Assembly: GCA_000155435.1 (NCBI GenBank)
Contig: DS990260.1
Location: 369,523 to 433,522 of the forward strand
Direction: 5' to 3'
Length of the DNA: 64,000 bases
Origin: Clostridiales bacterium 1_7_47FAA
GTDB lineage: Bacteria; Bacillota; Clostridia; Lachnospirales; Lachnospiraceae
In this document: piece after piece, positions 43,303 to 51,971 of the stretch
How the letters are laid out: every line of letters begins with the position of its first letter
How positions within the stretch are numbered: the stretch's first letter is position 1
Program-made: the position numbers and the translations under genes
Notes under the pieces: generated by a model
What the model saw: the letters and a program-made list of their open reading frames with translations, nothing else
Database searches by the model: none
What the model was told of the DNA's origin: nothing

Positions 43303-45399
43303 TTATTCCCCATCCTTTGCCGCAGCCCTGGCCTCAACCTCACGCTTCTGCACATCTCCAGGCGCCTGCTCGTAACGGCTGAACTCATAGGAGAACACGC
43401 CGATACCGCCGGTCATGGAACGCAGGTCCGTATTGTATCCGAAAAGCTCTGACATAGGAATATCAGCCTCAATGACCTGCTTGCCATTGTGGTTGGAATT
43501 CATTCCAAGCACACGGCCTCTCCTGCGGTTCAGGTCGCCCATGACATCTCCTGTGAACTTATCCGGAACCGTAACCTTAAGGGAGGCAATGGGCTCTAAG
43601 AGCACAGGGCCAGCGTCCATGAAGCCCTGCTTGAACGCCAGGATGGTCGCCATCTTAAACGCCATCTCAGAAGAATCAACAGGATGGTAGGAACCATCCA
43701 ACAGGGTTGCCTTCAGGCCAACCACCGGATATCCTGCCAGCGGTCCTTTTAAGACGCATTCCTGCAGTCCCTTTTCAACAGCCGGGAAGTAGTTCTTCGG
43801 CACGGAACCGCCAAATACCTTTTCCTCGAATACATAGGGTGTCTCTAAGTCGCCGGACGGTTCAAATTCCATGATGACATCGCCGTACTGTCCGTGTCCG
43901 CCGGACTGCTTCTTATGTTTGCCCTGTACCTTAACCTTCTTGCGCAGGGTTTCACGGAATGCAAATTTAGGTTTGGTCAAAATAATGTCAACCTTATAGC
44001 GGCTCTGAAGCTTGCTTACCACCACATCCAGCTGCTGGTCGCCAATACCATACAGCAGCGCCTGGCGGTTCTCTGCATCATTGACCACCTTAAGGGTCTG
44101 GTCTTCTTCCATCATACGTGACAGCGCTGTGGATACCTTATCATCCTCGCCCTTGTTCACTGCCTTATATGCCATATATGTGTACGGAGTGGAAATCTCT
44201 GGCTTATGGTAGACAATCGGCGCCGTGCGGACAGCCATGGTATCCCCGGTCTGGGTCACGGTAAGCTTTGCAACCGCGCCGATATCACCTGCCCTTAACT
44301 CCTGGACCTCAATCTGGTCCTTGCCGCGCAGGATATATAACTTGCCGATTTTCTCTTCCGTGTCTTTATTCACGTTATAGACAACCGTATCGCCTTTTAA
44401 CGTACCGGTACAGATCTTCATCAGGGAGTATTTGCCGATGAACGGGTCAACAATGGTCTTGAACACCCTTGCGGACAGGGATACGTCATCATTGTACTTG
44501 GCGGTAAAACGTTCGCCTGTGGATACGTCAACACCGATACACTCAAAATGGTCAGGTGACGGGAAATACTTGTCAATGGACTGAAGAAGCACCTTAAAGC
44601 CCTGGCAGTTGATACCGGAACCCATCATGACCGGCACGATCTCGCCTTCAATCACATGCTCGCGGAGTGCGGTGGAAATCTCCTCCTGTGTAAACTCCTC
44701 TCCCAGGAAATAGCGTTCCATATATTCTTCATTGGTCTCGGCAACAGCCTCAATCAGGGCGTCCCTGGCAATGGTCAGGTTCTTCTCTACATACTCAGGA
44801 ATCTCACACTCAACATAATCGCTTAATTCCGTGAAACGGCGTCCTGCCATCTTAACCACATTGACGAAACCTACAAATTTTTCATTCTCACGGATTGGCA
44901 GCTGGAAGGGTGCAATCTTACGTCCGAAACGTGTCTCCAGCTTTACTACCAGTTCACGGTAACTGGCATGGTCATCATCCATATTGGTCACGAAAATCAG
45001 CCTGGGCAGCTTGTACTTTTCACACATCTCCCATGCCTTTTCTGTTCCAGGTTCAATACCTGCCTTACAGTTCACAACTATGATGGCTGCATCAGCAACA
45101 CTGATGGCCTCCTCTACTTCTCCTACAAAATCAAAAAATCCCGGCGTATCCAGAAGGTTAATCTTAATTGGCCCGCTCTCCCCTTCATATTCCAAAGGAA
45201 TCAGCGTGGTGGAAATTGAAAACTGTCTCTTGACTTCCTCTTTGTCATAATCGCTGATGGTGTTGCCGTCAGGCACCTTGCCCATACGCTTTGTAACACC
45301 AGTCACCAGCGCCAATGCTTCCGCAACTGTCGTCTTACCGGCGCCTCCATGTCCAAGTAATACAACGTTGCGGATTTGTTCAGTACCATATACGTTCAT
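43303..45399 (-). CDS. Elongation factor G-like GTPase (EF-G paralogue)
   Basis: 698 aa with the five-domain EF-G plan. GTPase domain: P-loop GHGGAGKTTVAEAL (about 16-29), switch II DTPGFFDFVGEVEEAI where canonical EF-G has DTPGHVDF (so the catalytic His is Phe), and a G4 of TNMD instead of NKMD. Domain II about 285-370; domains III-V with GKHKKQSGGHGQYGDV and DLNRRRGRVLGMNS. This matches the EF-G2/'FusB-like' branch rather than the housekeeping fusA, which normally sits beside rpsL/rpsG/tuf. Role unknown; perhaps a specialised ribosome factor. Strong promoter TTGAAA-17-TAAAAT and good terminator. Confidence 0.88.
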   Translation of the reverse strand: MNVYGTEQIRNVVLLGHGGAGKTTVAEALALVTGVTKRMGKVPDGNTISDYDKEEVKRQFSISTTLIPLEYEGESGPIKINLLDTPGFFDFVGEVEEAISVADAAIIVVNCKAGIEPGTEKAWEMCEKYKLPRLIFVTNMDDDHASYRELVVKLETRFGRKIAPFQLPIRENEKFVGFVNVVKMAGRRFTELSDYVECEIPEYVEKNLTIARDALIEAVAETNEEYMERYFLGEEFTQEEISTALREHVIEGEIVPVMMGSGINCQGFKVLLQSIDKYFPSPDHFECIGVDVSTGERFTAKYNDDVSLSARVFKTIVDPFIGKYSLMKICTGTLKGDTVVYNVNKDTEEKIGKLYILRGKDQIEVQELRAGDIGAVAKLTVTQTGDTMAVRTAPIVYHKPEISTPYTYMAYKAVNKGEDDKVSTALSRMMEEDQTLKVVNDAENRQALLYGIGDQQLDVVVSKLQSRYKVDIILTKPKFAFRETLRKKVKVQGKHKKQSGGHGQYGDVIMEFEPSGDLETPYVFEEKVFGGSVPKNYFPAVEKGLQECVLKGPLAGYPVVGLKATLLDGSYHPVDSSEMAFKMATILAFKQGFMDAGPVLLEPIASLKVTVPDKFTGDVMGDLNRRRGRVLGMNSNHNGKQVIEADIPMSELFGYNTDLRSMTGGIGVFSYEFSRYEQAPGDVQKREVEARAAAKDGE

Positions 45400-45438
45400 A
45401 AATTTCCCTCCTGTATATAAAATTTAAGCCATGCGTAT

Positions 45439-45467
45439 ATTTTACTAAATTTTTCTGATTTTTTCAA
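45439..45467 (-). promoter_or_regulatory. Promoter of the EF-G-like gene
   Basis: Minus-strand TTGAAA (45467-45462), 17 bp, TAAAAT (45444-45439), about 40 bp before the ATG. Confidence 0.75.
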
Positions 45468-45576
45468 GCTTTTTATGTGATTTGCACAACATTATTCTAG
45501 TCGTACCTGTCCCATCATGAGAAGCATTGTAAAAACAAGGAAAATGGACGCATATGGTTCAAGCTTCGTATCCCAA

Positions 45577-46653
45577 TCATCCAAGTCCCAATGGAACCGC
45601 CAGAAGGTTAACCAGGATTCCCGCTGCCAGTCCAAAGAAAGGGTCCGTAAAAACGGTTACGGTCAAGGCAACGCTGCTGGCAAGCGCGGTTCCCGGGGCT
45701 GCATCTGCATATGCTGCCTGAAGGTTTGACGGAAGCGTAAGGACAGCCCCCAGAATAAACAGGGTTCCTGCGACGGCTGACGAGGGTATATATCTGACAA
45801 TCTTCGGCAGCTGGCGCGACAATAAAATGAGTGCCATGATTGCCATCATAATGACTGCCGCCCACTTTGCATTGGGAGCTGCTGCCGTGGGAGATATGAC
45901 AACGGAAATCGGCGAGCCTCCAAAGAGCGAGGAAGCCGCATCTGCCAGTCCGGAATAGATGGAGATATGGTCAACATTGACATCAACCCCGGAAATAGCC
46001 CCGCTCACCTGCCCAAATGCGATATTCCCCCCAATGGTAATACACATCAGCGCCAGGGTCCCGCGCAGTATATTGGCGCTGAATGCCGGCAGCTGGAAGG
46101 AAAACCTATCTTCAATTTCAATATTTTTAACCGCATTCCCTTTTGAAAAATGATATGCGATGGAGGACGCTGCAATCGAAAACAGGCAGGTATATACCAA
46201 ATCCCTGGTGATGAGATAGGACAGGATCCCTACCCCCATTGAAATGCTTCCCAGCTTATGGTCCCCGCGTACCATGTCCACGGAAATCTTTGCAAGGATC
46301 AGCCCTACACCAGCCATCATTGCCGCAGTCACATGTCCACCCGCGAACTTCACGATGCCCTCCAACAGGCCCAATGCGCCCAGGACGCTCATGCCGATAC
46401 CTGCAAGGATTACCATGGAAAGCCTTTCGTTCCTTGTTTTCCCCATGGTTCCAGCCATGGCCATGGTCTCCGCCTGAAATGAGATGGGAACAGCGGAATT
46501 AAAAACCACGCAGCCTGCAATTCCGACCAGATAGGCCAATGCGGATGGAAGCATGGCAAAACCAAAGGTCATCGCCATGACTGATTGTGTAGCTCCATTT
46601 AACACGCCGCCCAGTGCGGCAAGAAAATCATGTATCGTAATCATATGATTCAT
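45577..46653 (-). CDS. NCS2-like (purine/xanthine-type) membrane permease
   Basis: 358 aa, hydrophobic throughout (about ten transmembrane helices). NCS2-like cues are FGGSPISVVISPTAAAPNA and a central repeat of GVGLILAKISVDM type. It is shorter than typical nucleobase permeases (about 430 aa), so the fold is a relative rather than a standard member. It follows the amidohydrolase by 8 bp, so it probably carries that enzyme's substrate. The start is unsettled between two ATGs nine bases apart. Confidence 0.72.
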   Translation of the reverse strand: MNHMITIHDFLAALGGVLNGATQSVMAMTFGFAMLPSALAYLVGIAGCVVFNSAVPISFQAETMAMAGTMGKTRNERLSMVILAGIGMSVLGALGLLEGIVKFAGGHVTAAMMAGVGLILAKISVDMVRGDHKLGSISMGVGILSYLITRDLVYTCLFSIAASSIAYHFSKGNAVKNIEIEDRFSFQLPAFSANILRGTLALMCITIGGNIAFGQVSGAISGVDVNVDHISIYSGLADAASSLFGGSPISVVISPTAAAPNAKWAAVIMMAIMALILLSRQLPKIVRYIPSSAVAGTLFILGAVLTLPSNLQAAYADAAPGTALASSVALTVTVFTDPFFGLAAGILVNLLAVPLGLG

Positions 46654-46661
46654 ATCCTTTC

Positions 46662-48059
46662 TCAGAAAAGATTGTGGAATGCATCACAAGGCCCTCTTAG
46701 CACCTTGTCGCATATCTTCTCTCCCTCTTTTGCCAGTTGTCTTTCATCCACCGTTACAAGCCTGCCGTTTTCATATACGACACGTCCGTTTATCATGGTC
46801 ATATGGACATTGCCTGTCAATCCAACCCTTCCGATGATGTTGCGCGGGTCGTGGACCGCTCCCACCAGTTCCAGTGCACCGGCATCAATCATGAACAGGT
46901 CTGCTGCCTTTCCAGCCTCCAGTGAACCGATATCATTCCTGCCAAGGGTTTTAGCCCCATTAATGGTCGCCTGCTTTAAAATCTCATAGGCCGGCACACC
47001 GCCTCCGCGTTCTTTACTATGATAGCACTGCATCATATATGCGGTGCGGATGGAATCCAGGAGGCTGCTTCCGTCATTTGTGGCAGAGCCATCACAGCCA
47101 AGGCTTAAAAGAACGCCATATTCCTTCAGCTTCTTCATCGGAAGAATGGGGAAACCACCAAGAATGGCAGGTGATGGGCAATGTGAGATACCGCATCCGT
47201 ATTCTCCCAATATTTTATATTCTTCGTCCGTCAGTTCCCAGCAATGGGCAAACCATGTATTCTCATTCATGAATCCGATTCGTTTACACCAGTCTACCGT
47301 GCGCATGCCCCAGCGTTGCTGCATGTTCTCATTTTCACCTTCCCCCAGATGTGTATGGAGCCTTACCCCAGTCTCCCTTGCCAGTTCCACGGAACGGATA
47401 AACGTATCCTCGTAACAGTTCACTGGCTGGCATGGCGCAATGACAATCTGTCTCATGGAAAATGCGCCTGTATCATGATATGTATCAATCAGCCTCCTGG
47501 TATCCTGGATGAATTCATCTGTTGTTTCAAGCATGTCATCCGGCATGGTGCTCCCCTCTGTCCGCGGGAGTGTGTTGGTTCCCCTTCCTGCATGATACCG
47601 GATTCCAATCTGTGCGGCTGCCTCCATCTGACGGTCAACCGGCTCCTTTTTTGTGTGGACCGTATAGCAGTATTGATGATCAAAAGCGGTTGTACATCCG
47701 TGTTTTACCAAATCAGCCATCGCGGTAAGTGATGAGTAATAAATCACATCCGAATCTATCTTCTGAAAAATCCGGTATATATGATCCAGCCATTCCACTA
47801 CTTTCATATTTGGATAATCAATGGTTACCAGATTCCTGACAAAGGTCTGAAAAAAATGATGATGTGTATTGACCAGGCCTGGGTACACGAATTTATCGGC
47901 TGCATCGATTACCTTTGCGTCATCACAGTGGATGCCATGTCCTATTTCAAGAATTTTTTCTCCCTGGATCAGCATATCGGCATTTTGGTAAACATCATCC
48001 TTTTCATTGCAGCATACAATGGCTGCCGCATTTTTAATCAATATCTTATCCATATTCAT
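46662..48059 (-). CDS. Amidohydrolase, 8-oxoguanine deaminase/ATZ-TRZ-like
   Basis: Metal-dependent deaminase of the cytosine deaminase/guanine deaminase class. 466 aa from the ATG with AAGGAGG 6 bases before. Metal ligands: THHHFFQT (about 66-73), HTHLGEGENE (about 238), WFAHCWEL (about 272) and the catalytic Asp in GCDGSATND (about 322). PGLVNTHHH and the C-terminal VNGRVVYENG-like ending are typical. The close relatives I know act on 8-oxoguanine or chloro-s-triazine-like substrates; the neighbouring NCS2-like permease supports a purine-like substrate. Controlled by the divergent MerR protein. Confidence 0.85.
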   Translation of the reverse strand: MNMDKILIKNAAAIVCCNEKDDVYQNADMLIQGEKILEIGHGIHCDDAKVIDAADKFVYPGLVNTHHHFFQTFVRNLVTIDYPNMKVVEWLDHIYRIFQKIDSDVIYYSSLTAMADLVKHGCTTAFDHQYCYTVHTKKEPVDRQMEAAAQIGIRYHAGRGTNTLPRTEGSTMPDDMLETTDEFIQDTRRLIDTYHDTGAFSMRQIVIAPCQPVNCYEDTFIRSVELARETGVRLHTHLGEGENENMQQRWGMRTVDWCKRIGFMNENTWFAHCWELTDEEYKILGEYGCGISHCPSPAILGGFPILPMKKLKEYGVLLSLGCDGSATNDGSSLLDSIRTAYMMQCYHSKERGGGVPAYEILKQATINGAKTLGRNDIGSLEAGKAADLFMIDAGALELVGAVHDPRNIIGRVGLTGNVHMTMINGRVVYENGRLVTVDERQLAKEGEKICDKVLRGPCDAFHNLF

Positions 48060-48094
48060 CAATATCCTCCTTGCATTCTGCTCTGTTTTTTACT

Positions 48095-48125
48095 AATATA
48101 GACTATATAGTTAGTATATAGTCAA
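48095..48125 (-). promoter_or_regulatory. MerR-type promoter with 19-bp spacer and operator dyad
   Basis: Minus-strand TTGACT (48125-48120), 19 bp, TATATT (48100-48095). The spacer holds a perfect dyad GACTATATA-n5-TATATAGTC (48101-48123). MerR activators characteristically bind such dyads inside an over-long 19-bp spacer and twist it to open the promoter. It drives the amidohydrolase-permease operon. Confidence 0.88.
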
Positions 48126-48173
48126 TAGGAATTTTGTATTTTTATGATTATTTTAGATGAGGAGGATTCTTAT

Positions 48174-48962
48174 ATGGACTTATTGACGGGAGAACTTGCA
48201 AAAATGTTTAATTTAAATAAACAGACCCTGTTTTACTATGACAAGGAGGGGCTTTTGATTCCGGAATACAGGGATGATAAGACAGGGTACCGTAAATACA
48301 GATTTGAACAGATTTATAAGCTGGCGCTCATCTGTTACCTCCGAAAAATCGGTTTTTCAATTGACCAGATCCGTGAGTATATCCAGGACAGGAATGTAAC
48401 CATGCGCATATGCGAACTGAAGAGGCGGTCACAGGAACTTAGGAAAGCCTATGAGGATATACTGAACATCGATGATGTAATCCAGAGAAAGATTGTTTTC
48501 GTGGAACATAAGATGCGCAATATGAAACTTGGTGAGGCGGTGGAAAAGTATTACCTGAAGCGGGCCTACCTCCCCCTTGGACTGGAGGAAAACATCTATA
48601 CAAAGGAAGAATTCTATTTTAATCCCACCATTGCGTTCTATCGGTACAGGGAAGATACGGATGGGTATGAAACAACCTTTGGCGCGTATTTGGAAACCAT
48701 GGATGACATCGACCCCGTTACCGCAGACAAGATCCGCTACATCGAAGCCCAGAGGTTCTTATGTTACTGCTGGAAAGGGGATTACAAAAGCATCGAACAG
48801 AAGATAAAAGAGTTAAGGCAGGAATATGGGCACCTGGGACTTTCCCCAAATACTTATAATTTTAATATCATCGACCAATTCCTTGAAAAGGATATGGAAC
48901 AGTATATAACAGAAATACAGATTCCCATCATTGGGACAGGAGTGAATGAACAGAATACGTGA
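48174..48962 (+). CDS. MerR-family activator with effector-binding domain
   Basis: 262 aa. N-terminal winged HTH (about 2-70: TGELAKMFNLNKQTLFYYDKEG), coiled dimer helix (about 75-120), then a GyrI-like small-molecule-binding domain (about 125-262). There are no metal-binding Cys pairs, so an organic effector, probably the amidohydrolase substrate, is likely. I chose ATG 48174 with GAGGAGG before it over an earlier ATG that lacks a ribosome site. The MerR promoter dyad lies 50 bp upstream. Confidence 0.88.
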   Translation: MDLLTGELAKMFNLNKQTLFYYDKEGLLIPEYRDDKTGYRKYRFEQIYKLALICYLRKIGFSIDQIREYIQDRNVTMRICELKRRSQELRKAYEDILNIDDVIQRKIVFVEHKMRNMKLGEAVEKYYLKRAYLPLGLEENIYTKEEFYFNPTIAFYRYREDTDGYETTFGAYLETMDDIDPVTADKIRYIEAQRFLCYCWKGDYKSIEQKIKELRQEYGHLGLSPNTYNFNIIDQFLEKDMEQYITEIQIPIIGTGVNEQNT

Positions 48963-49071
48963 AAGCAGGACAAGGCGTCCAATCTGACACCGGTCCTGCT
49001 TTCCGAATACACTGCCGCTTATGTCCTGGTTACAGCCTGTATATATATCCCATCATCTGTCCTTCGGGTAT

Positions 49072-50421
49072 TTATTTATCCGTATACTCCTTAAACAGCT
49101 TGACAAAGGTCCCGCTCAGCAGCAGGATTGCAATCATGTTCGGAATCACGATAAACCCAACCGCCATGTCGGCCAGCGACCAGATGGCCTCGATGGGCAT
49201 GGTCACCGCAATGATGGGGGGAATGAAAAAGAACCACTGAAGGACCTTCACGTTCTTCTCCCCAAACAGATACTCCACACTGGTCCTGTACTCCACAAAG
49301 AACCCCAGGTAACTGGAATAGGTAAAAAGCACAATTGCAATGCACAGGATATAGGTGCCCCATCTGCCCCAGACCGTCCTGAATGCAGCCAGTGTAAGGA
49401 CTGCCCCTGTATCGCCGCTGTTCCACACGCCGCTGGATAGGATGGCCAGTGCAGTCAGTGTACAGATGATGATTGTGTCAATAAATACCTCCATGACCCC
49501 GTACATCCCCTGATGGGCCGGATGGTCTGTCTGGGCCGTTGCATGGACCGTTGCGGCGGTTCCTTCACCGGCCTCATTGGAGAAGATACCTCTTGACGCA
49601 CCGCGTCCCATGGCAAGGGTTATGGTAGATCCTGCAAACCCGCCGGCTGCCGGCATGGGCGCGAACGCATACTTGAAAATCATGCCAAAGGCTTCCGGTA
49701 CCCTTCCGATATTGGCAATGACCACCACCAGCGCGCCTATGATATATATGACGCACATGGGAGGAACCACCTTGCCGCAGAAGTCACCGATTTTTTCCAC
49801 ACCGCCGCGCACAATGATGAAAATACTCAGGGCCACCAAGAGGATACCGCTGACAATCAGAGGGATGCCAAATGTATCCTGGGCAGATGTGGCAAGGGTG
49901 TTGGTCTGCACAAAGCAGGCATCCGTGACCACCAGTATAAAAAGCGCCACCGCATAAAAGCCGCCGAAAAACCGTCCGGCTCCCCCGCCCAGCCCTTCTT
50001 TAATATAGTGCATGGGACCGCCGTAATATTCCCCGTTCTCCCCCTTTTTCCGGTAAGCCACGGAAAGGGTCACTTCTGCCATCTTGGTCATCATGCCGAC
50101 CAGGGCAATCACCCACATCCAGAACACGGCTCCAGGCCCGCCGATGGCAATGGCCGCTGCCACGCCTGCAATGTTGCCGCTGCCGATGGTTCCTGCCAGC
50201 ACCGTGGACAGTGCCTGATATGGCTTTAGCTGTCCTTCTCCCTTTTCACTTTCATTGTCCTTCTTAAAAACTTCCCCCAAGGTCTTTTTCCATACCGTTC
50301 CAAAACCGGTAATCTGGAAAAAGCCCGTACGCACGGACAGATATAAGCCCACGCCCACCATCAGGATCATCAGCGGGGTTCCCCATAAAAATTCAGTGAT
50401 GTTTACCAGTGCATCAAACAT
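49072..50421 (-). CDS. Sodium:alanine (AGCS family) amino acid symporter
   Basis: Imports alanine or glycine with sodium. 449 aa, about ten to eleven membrane helices. Family hallmarks: LSTVLAGTIGSGNIAGVA near 70, GGPGAVFWMWV, YGGPMHYI, and NEAGEGTAATVHATA near 270. The C-terminus ends KLFKEYTDK. ATG at 50421 has TGGAGG 7 bases upstream. It is preceded by a ~175-nt leader with stable hairpins and a TTGACT-17-TATAGT promoter. Confidence 0.92.
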   Translation of the reverse strand: MFDALVNITEFLWGTPLMILMVGVGLYLSVRTGFFQITGFGTVWKKTLGEVFKKDNESEKGEGQLKPYQALSTVLAGTIGSGNIAGVAAAIAIGGPGAVFWMWVIALVGMMTKMAEVTLSVAYRKKGENGEYYGGPMHYIKEGLGGGAGRFFGGFYAVALFILVVTDACFVQTNTLATSAQDTFGIPLIVSGILLVALSIFIIVRGGVEKIGDFCGKVVPPMCVIYIIGALVVVIANIGRVPEAFGMIFKYAFAPMPAAGGFAGSTITLAMGRGASRGIFSNEAGEGTAATVHATAQTDHPAHQGMYGVMEVFIDTIIICTLTALAILSSGVWNSGDTGAVLTLAAFRTVWGRWGTYILCIAIVLFTYSSYLGFFVEYRTSVEYLFGEKNVKVLQWFFFIPPIIAVTMPIEAIWSLADMAVGFIVIPNMIAILLLSGTFVKLFKEYTDK

Positions 50422-50596
50422 ACCAATACCTCCACTTTGTTTTGACTGCGGTCAGTATCCAACTGCCGGCCGCTCCCTACAGGAACTGTATTGCCGCACA
50501 TTCCCCCTGTGCTTCTCCGTGCGGCAGTTGCCGATATGGCAGTTCATACAATCATCTGCAAACCACCCCCCGATATTCACGTTTCTCTTTAAGCCC
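50422..50596 (-). promoter_or_regulatory. Long structured 5' leader of the AGCS gene, unassigned
   Basis: From the promoter start (about 50590) to the ATG. It contains AACTGCCGCAC paired with GTGCGGCA...CAGTT (50485-50527) and TGCCATATCGGCA, so competing hairpins are possible. I compared it mentally with glycine and lysine riboswitches and found no convincing match. No T run is present, so translational control would be more likely than termination. Confidence 0.4.
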
Positions 50597-50625
50597 ACTA
50601 TAGCACCGTTAATGTACCAAGTCAA
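50597..50625 (-). promoter_or_regulatory. Promoter of the AGCS symporter
   Basis: Minus-strand TTGACT (50625-50620), 17 bp, TATAGT (50602-50597). About 175 bp upstream of the coding start. Confidence 0.78.
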
Positions 50626-50760
50626 TGAGCCTGTCCTTCCCACTGCATATGCCTGACTGCATGTGCGCCTATTCCATTTATCCTTATTCCATGCGCTCCC
50701 GTCCCCATATGTGTATTCACTAATATACATAAAAGCGTTGAAGTTTAAAGTGATAAAGTA

Positions 50761-50789
50761 TTGACATTTACAAGCAGATGGCGTACACT
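50761..50789 (+). promoter_or_regulatory. Promoter of the aroF-tyrA-aroA operon
   Basis: TTGACA (50761-50766), 17 bp, TACACT (50784-50789), leading to an ~80-nt leader before aroF. No T-box or Trp/Tyr-like leader peptide was recognised in it. Confidence 0.8.
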
Positions 50790-50875
50790 AGAGCGTGACT
50801 GAAACGTGCCTTTGGCAGCTGCAATATGTATGTAAGCCGCATTTGACACGCAGGACATAATAAGGAGTACATATC

Positions 50876-51898
50876 ATGATTATCATAATGAAACCAAATG
50901 CTTCAGACGAAGCAGTCCAGAAAGTAACACATATCATTGAATCCAAGGGCCTGCAGGTCCACCTTTCCAAGGGGTCCCAGGTCACGATCGTGGGCGTGGT
51001 GGGCGATAAGACCAGGCTCCAGGGCAGCAACATCGAAATCAGCGAAGGTGTTGACAAGGTAGTGGCCGTAACCGAGTCCTACAAACTGGTCAACAAGAAA
51101 TTCCACCCGGAGGATTCCATCATCCCGGTCGGCAACACCCATATCGGCCCTGGAACCATGACCGTCATGGCAGGCCCATGCGCCATCGAATCCAAGGACC
51201 AGCTTTTGGAGACCGCCTTCGCGGTTAAGAAAGCCGGCGCCACCTTCATCCGCGGCGGCGCCTACAAGCCCCGCACCTCACCCTACTCCTTCCAGGGTCT
51301 GGAGGAAGAAGGGCTTAAGTATATGAAGGAGGCCAGGGAGGCCACCGGTCTTAATGTGATCTGTGAGGTGACCAGCCTCCATGCCATAGAAGCTGCGTCC
51401 AGATATGTGGATATGCTGCAGATCGGCGCAAGGAACATGCAGAACTTTGAGCTTTTAAAAGAGGCAGGCAAATCCGGTCTTCCGGTATTGTTAAAGCGTG
51501 GGTTAAGCGCCACCATTGACGAGTGGCTCAATGCTGCCGAATATATCATCTCCGAAGGGAATCCCAATATCGTGCTCTGTGAGCGCGGCATCCGCACCTA
51601 TGAAACATCCACCAGGAATACCCTGGATATCAGCGCGGTTCCCGTCATCCGCCAGAAGAGCCATCTCCCCATCATTGTGGACCCAAGCCACGCCACCGGT
51701 GTAAGGGCTTATGTGGAGCCCCTGGCCAAGGCGGCCATTGCGGTGGGTGCGGACGGACTGATGATTGAAGTACACCCCTGCCCGGCCAAGGCGCTGTCCG
51801 ACGGGCCACAGTCCCTGACCTTCCCTGCCTTTGAACAGCTGATGCAGGACTTAAAGCCATACGCAGACCTGGCCGGCCGTACATTTGAAGCAAGATGA
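50876..51898 (+). CDS. aroF: 3-deoxy-7-phosphoheptulonate (DAHP) synthase
   Basis: First step of aromatic amino acid synthesis (phosphoenolpyruvate plus erythrose 4-phosphate). 340 aa: an N-terminal ferredoxin-like regulatory domain (about 1-70) followed by the type I beta catalytic barrel with MAGPCAIES, FIRGGAYKPRTSPYSFQG, QIGARNMQNF, KRGLSAT, IVLCERGIRTYE and PSHATGVR motifs. The N-terminal domain suggests feedback control. First gene of the aroF-tyrA-aroA cluster. A ribosome site AAGGAG lies 9 bases before the ATG. Confidence 0.95.
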   Translation: MIIIMKPNASDEAVQKVTHIIESKGLQVHLSKGSQVTIVGVVGDKTRLQGSNIEISEGVDKVVAVTESYKLVNKKFHPEDSIIPVGNTHIGPGTMTVMAGPCAIESKDQLLETAFAVKKAGATFIRGGAYKPRTSPYSFQGLEEEGLKYMKEAREATGLNVICEVTSLHAIEAASRYVDMLQIGARNMQNFELLKEAGKSGLPVLLKRGLSATIDEWLNAAEYIISEGNPNIVLCERGIRTYETSTRNTLDISAVPVIRQKSHLPIIVDPSHATGVRAYVEPLAKAAIAVGADGLMIEVHPCPAKALSDGPQSLTFPAFEQLMQDLKPYADLAGRTFEAR

Positions 51899-51924
51899 CT
51901 GCCGCGCGTGTAAAATGTTTTTCC

Positions 51925-51953
51925 AGCACTCCCTCAATCAGAGAGTGCTTTTC
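51925..51953 (+). terminator. Internal terminator/attenuator between aroF and tyrA
   Basis: AGCACTC and GAGTGCT arms followed by TTTTCTTT in the 73-bp gap. It would reduce read-through from aroF into tyrA; whether it is regulated is not seen. Confidence 0.7.
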
Positions 51954-51971
51954 TTTACAGGAGGATTAACC

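Noticed and set aside
50422..50596. Glycine riboswitch in front of the AGCS gene
   Set aside because: The tandem aptamer consensus could not be found; kept only as an unassigned leader.
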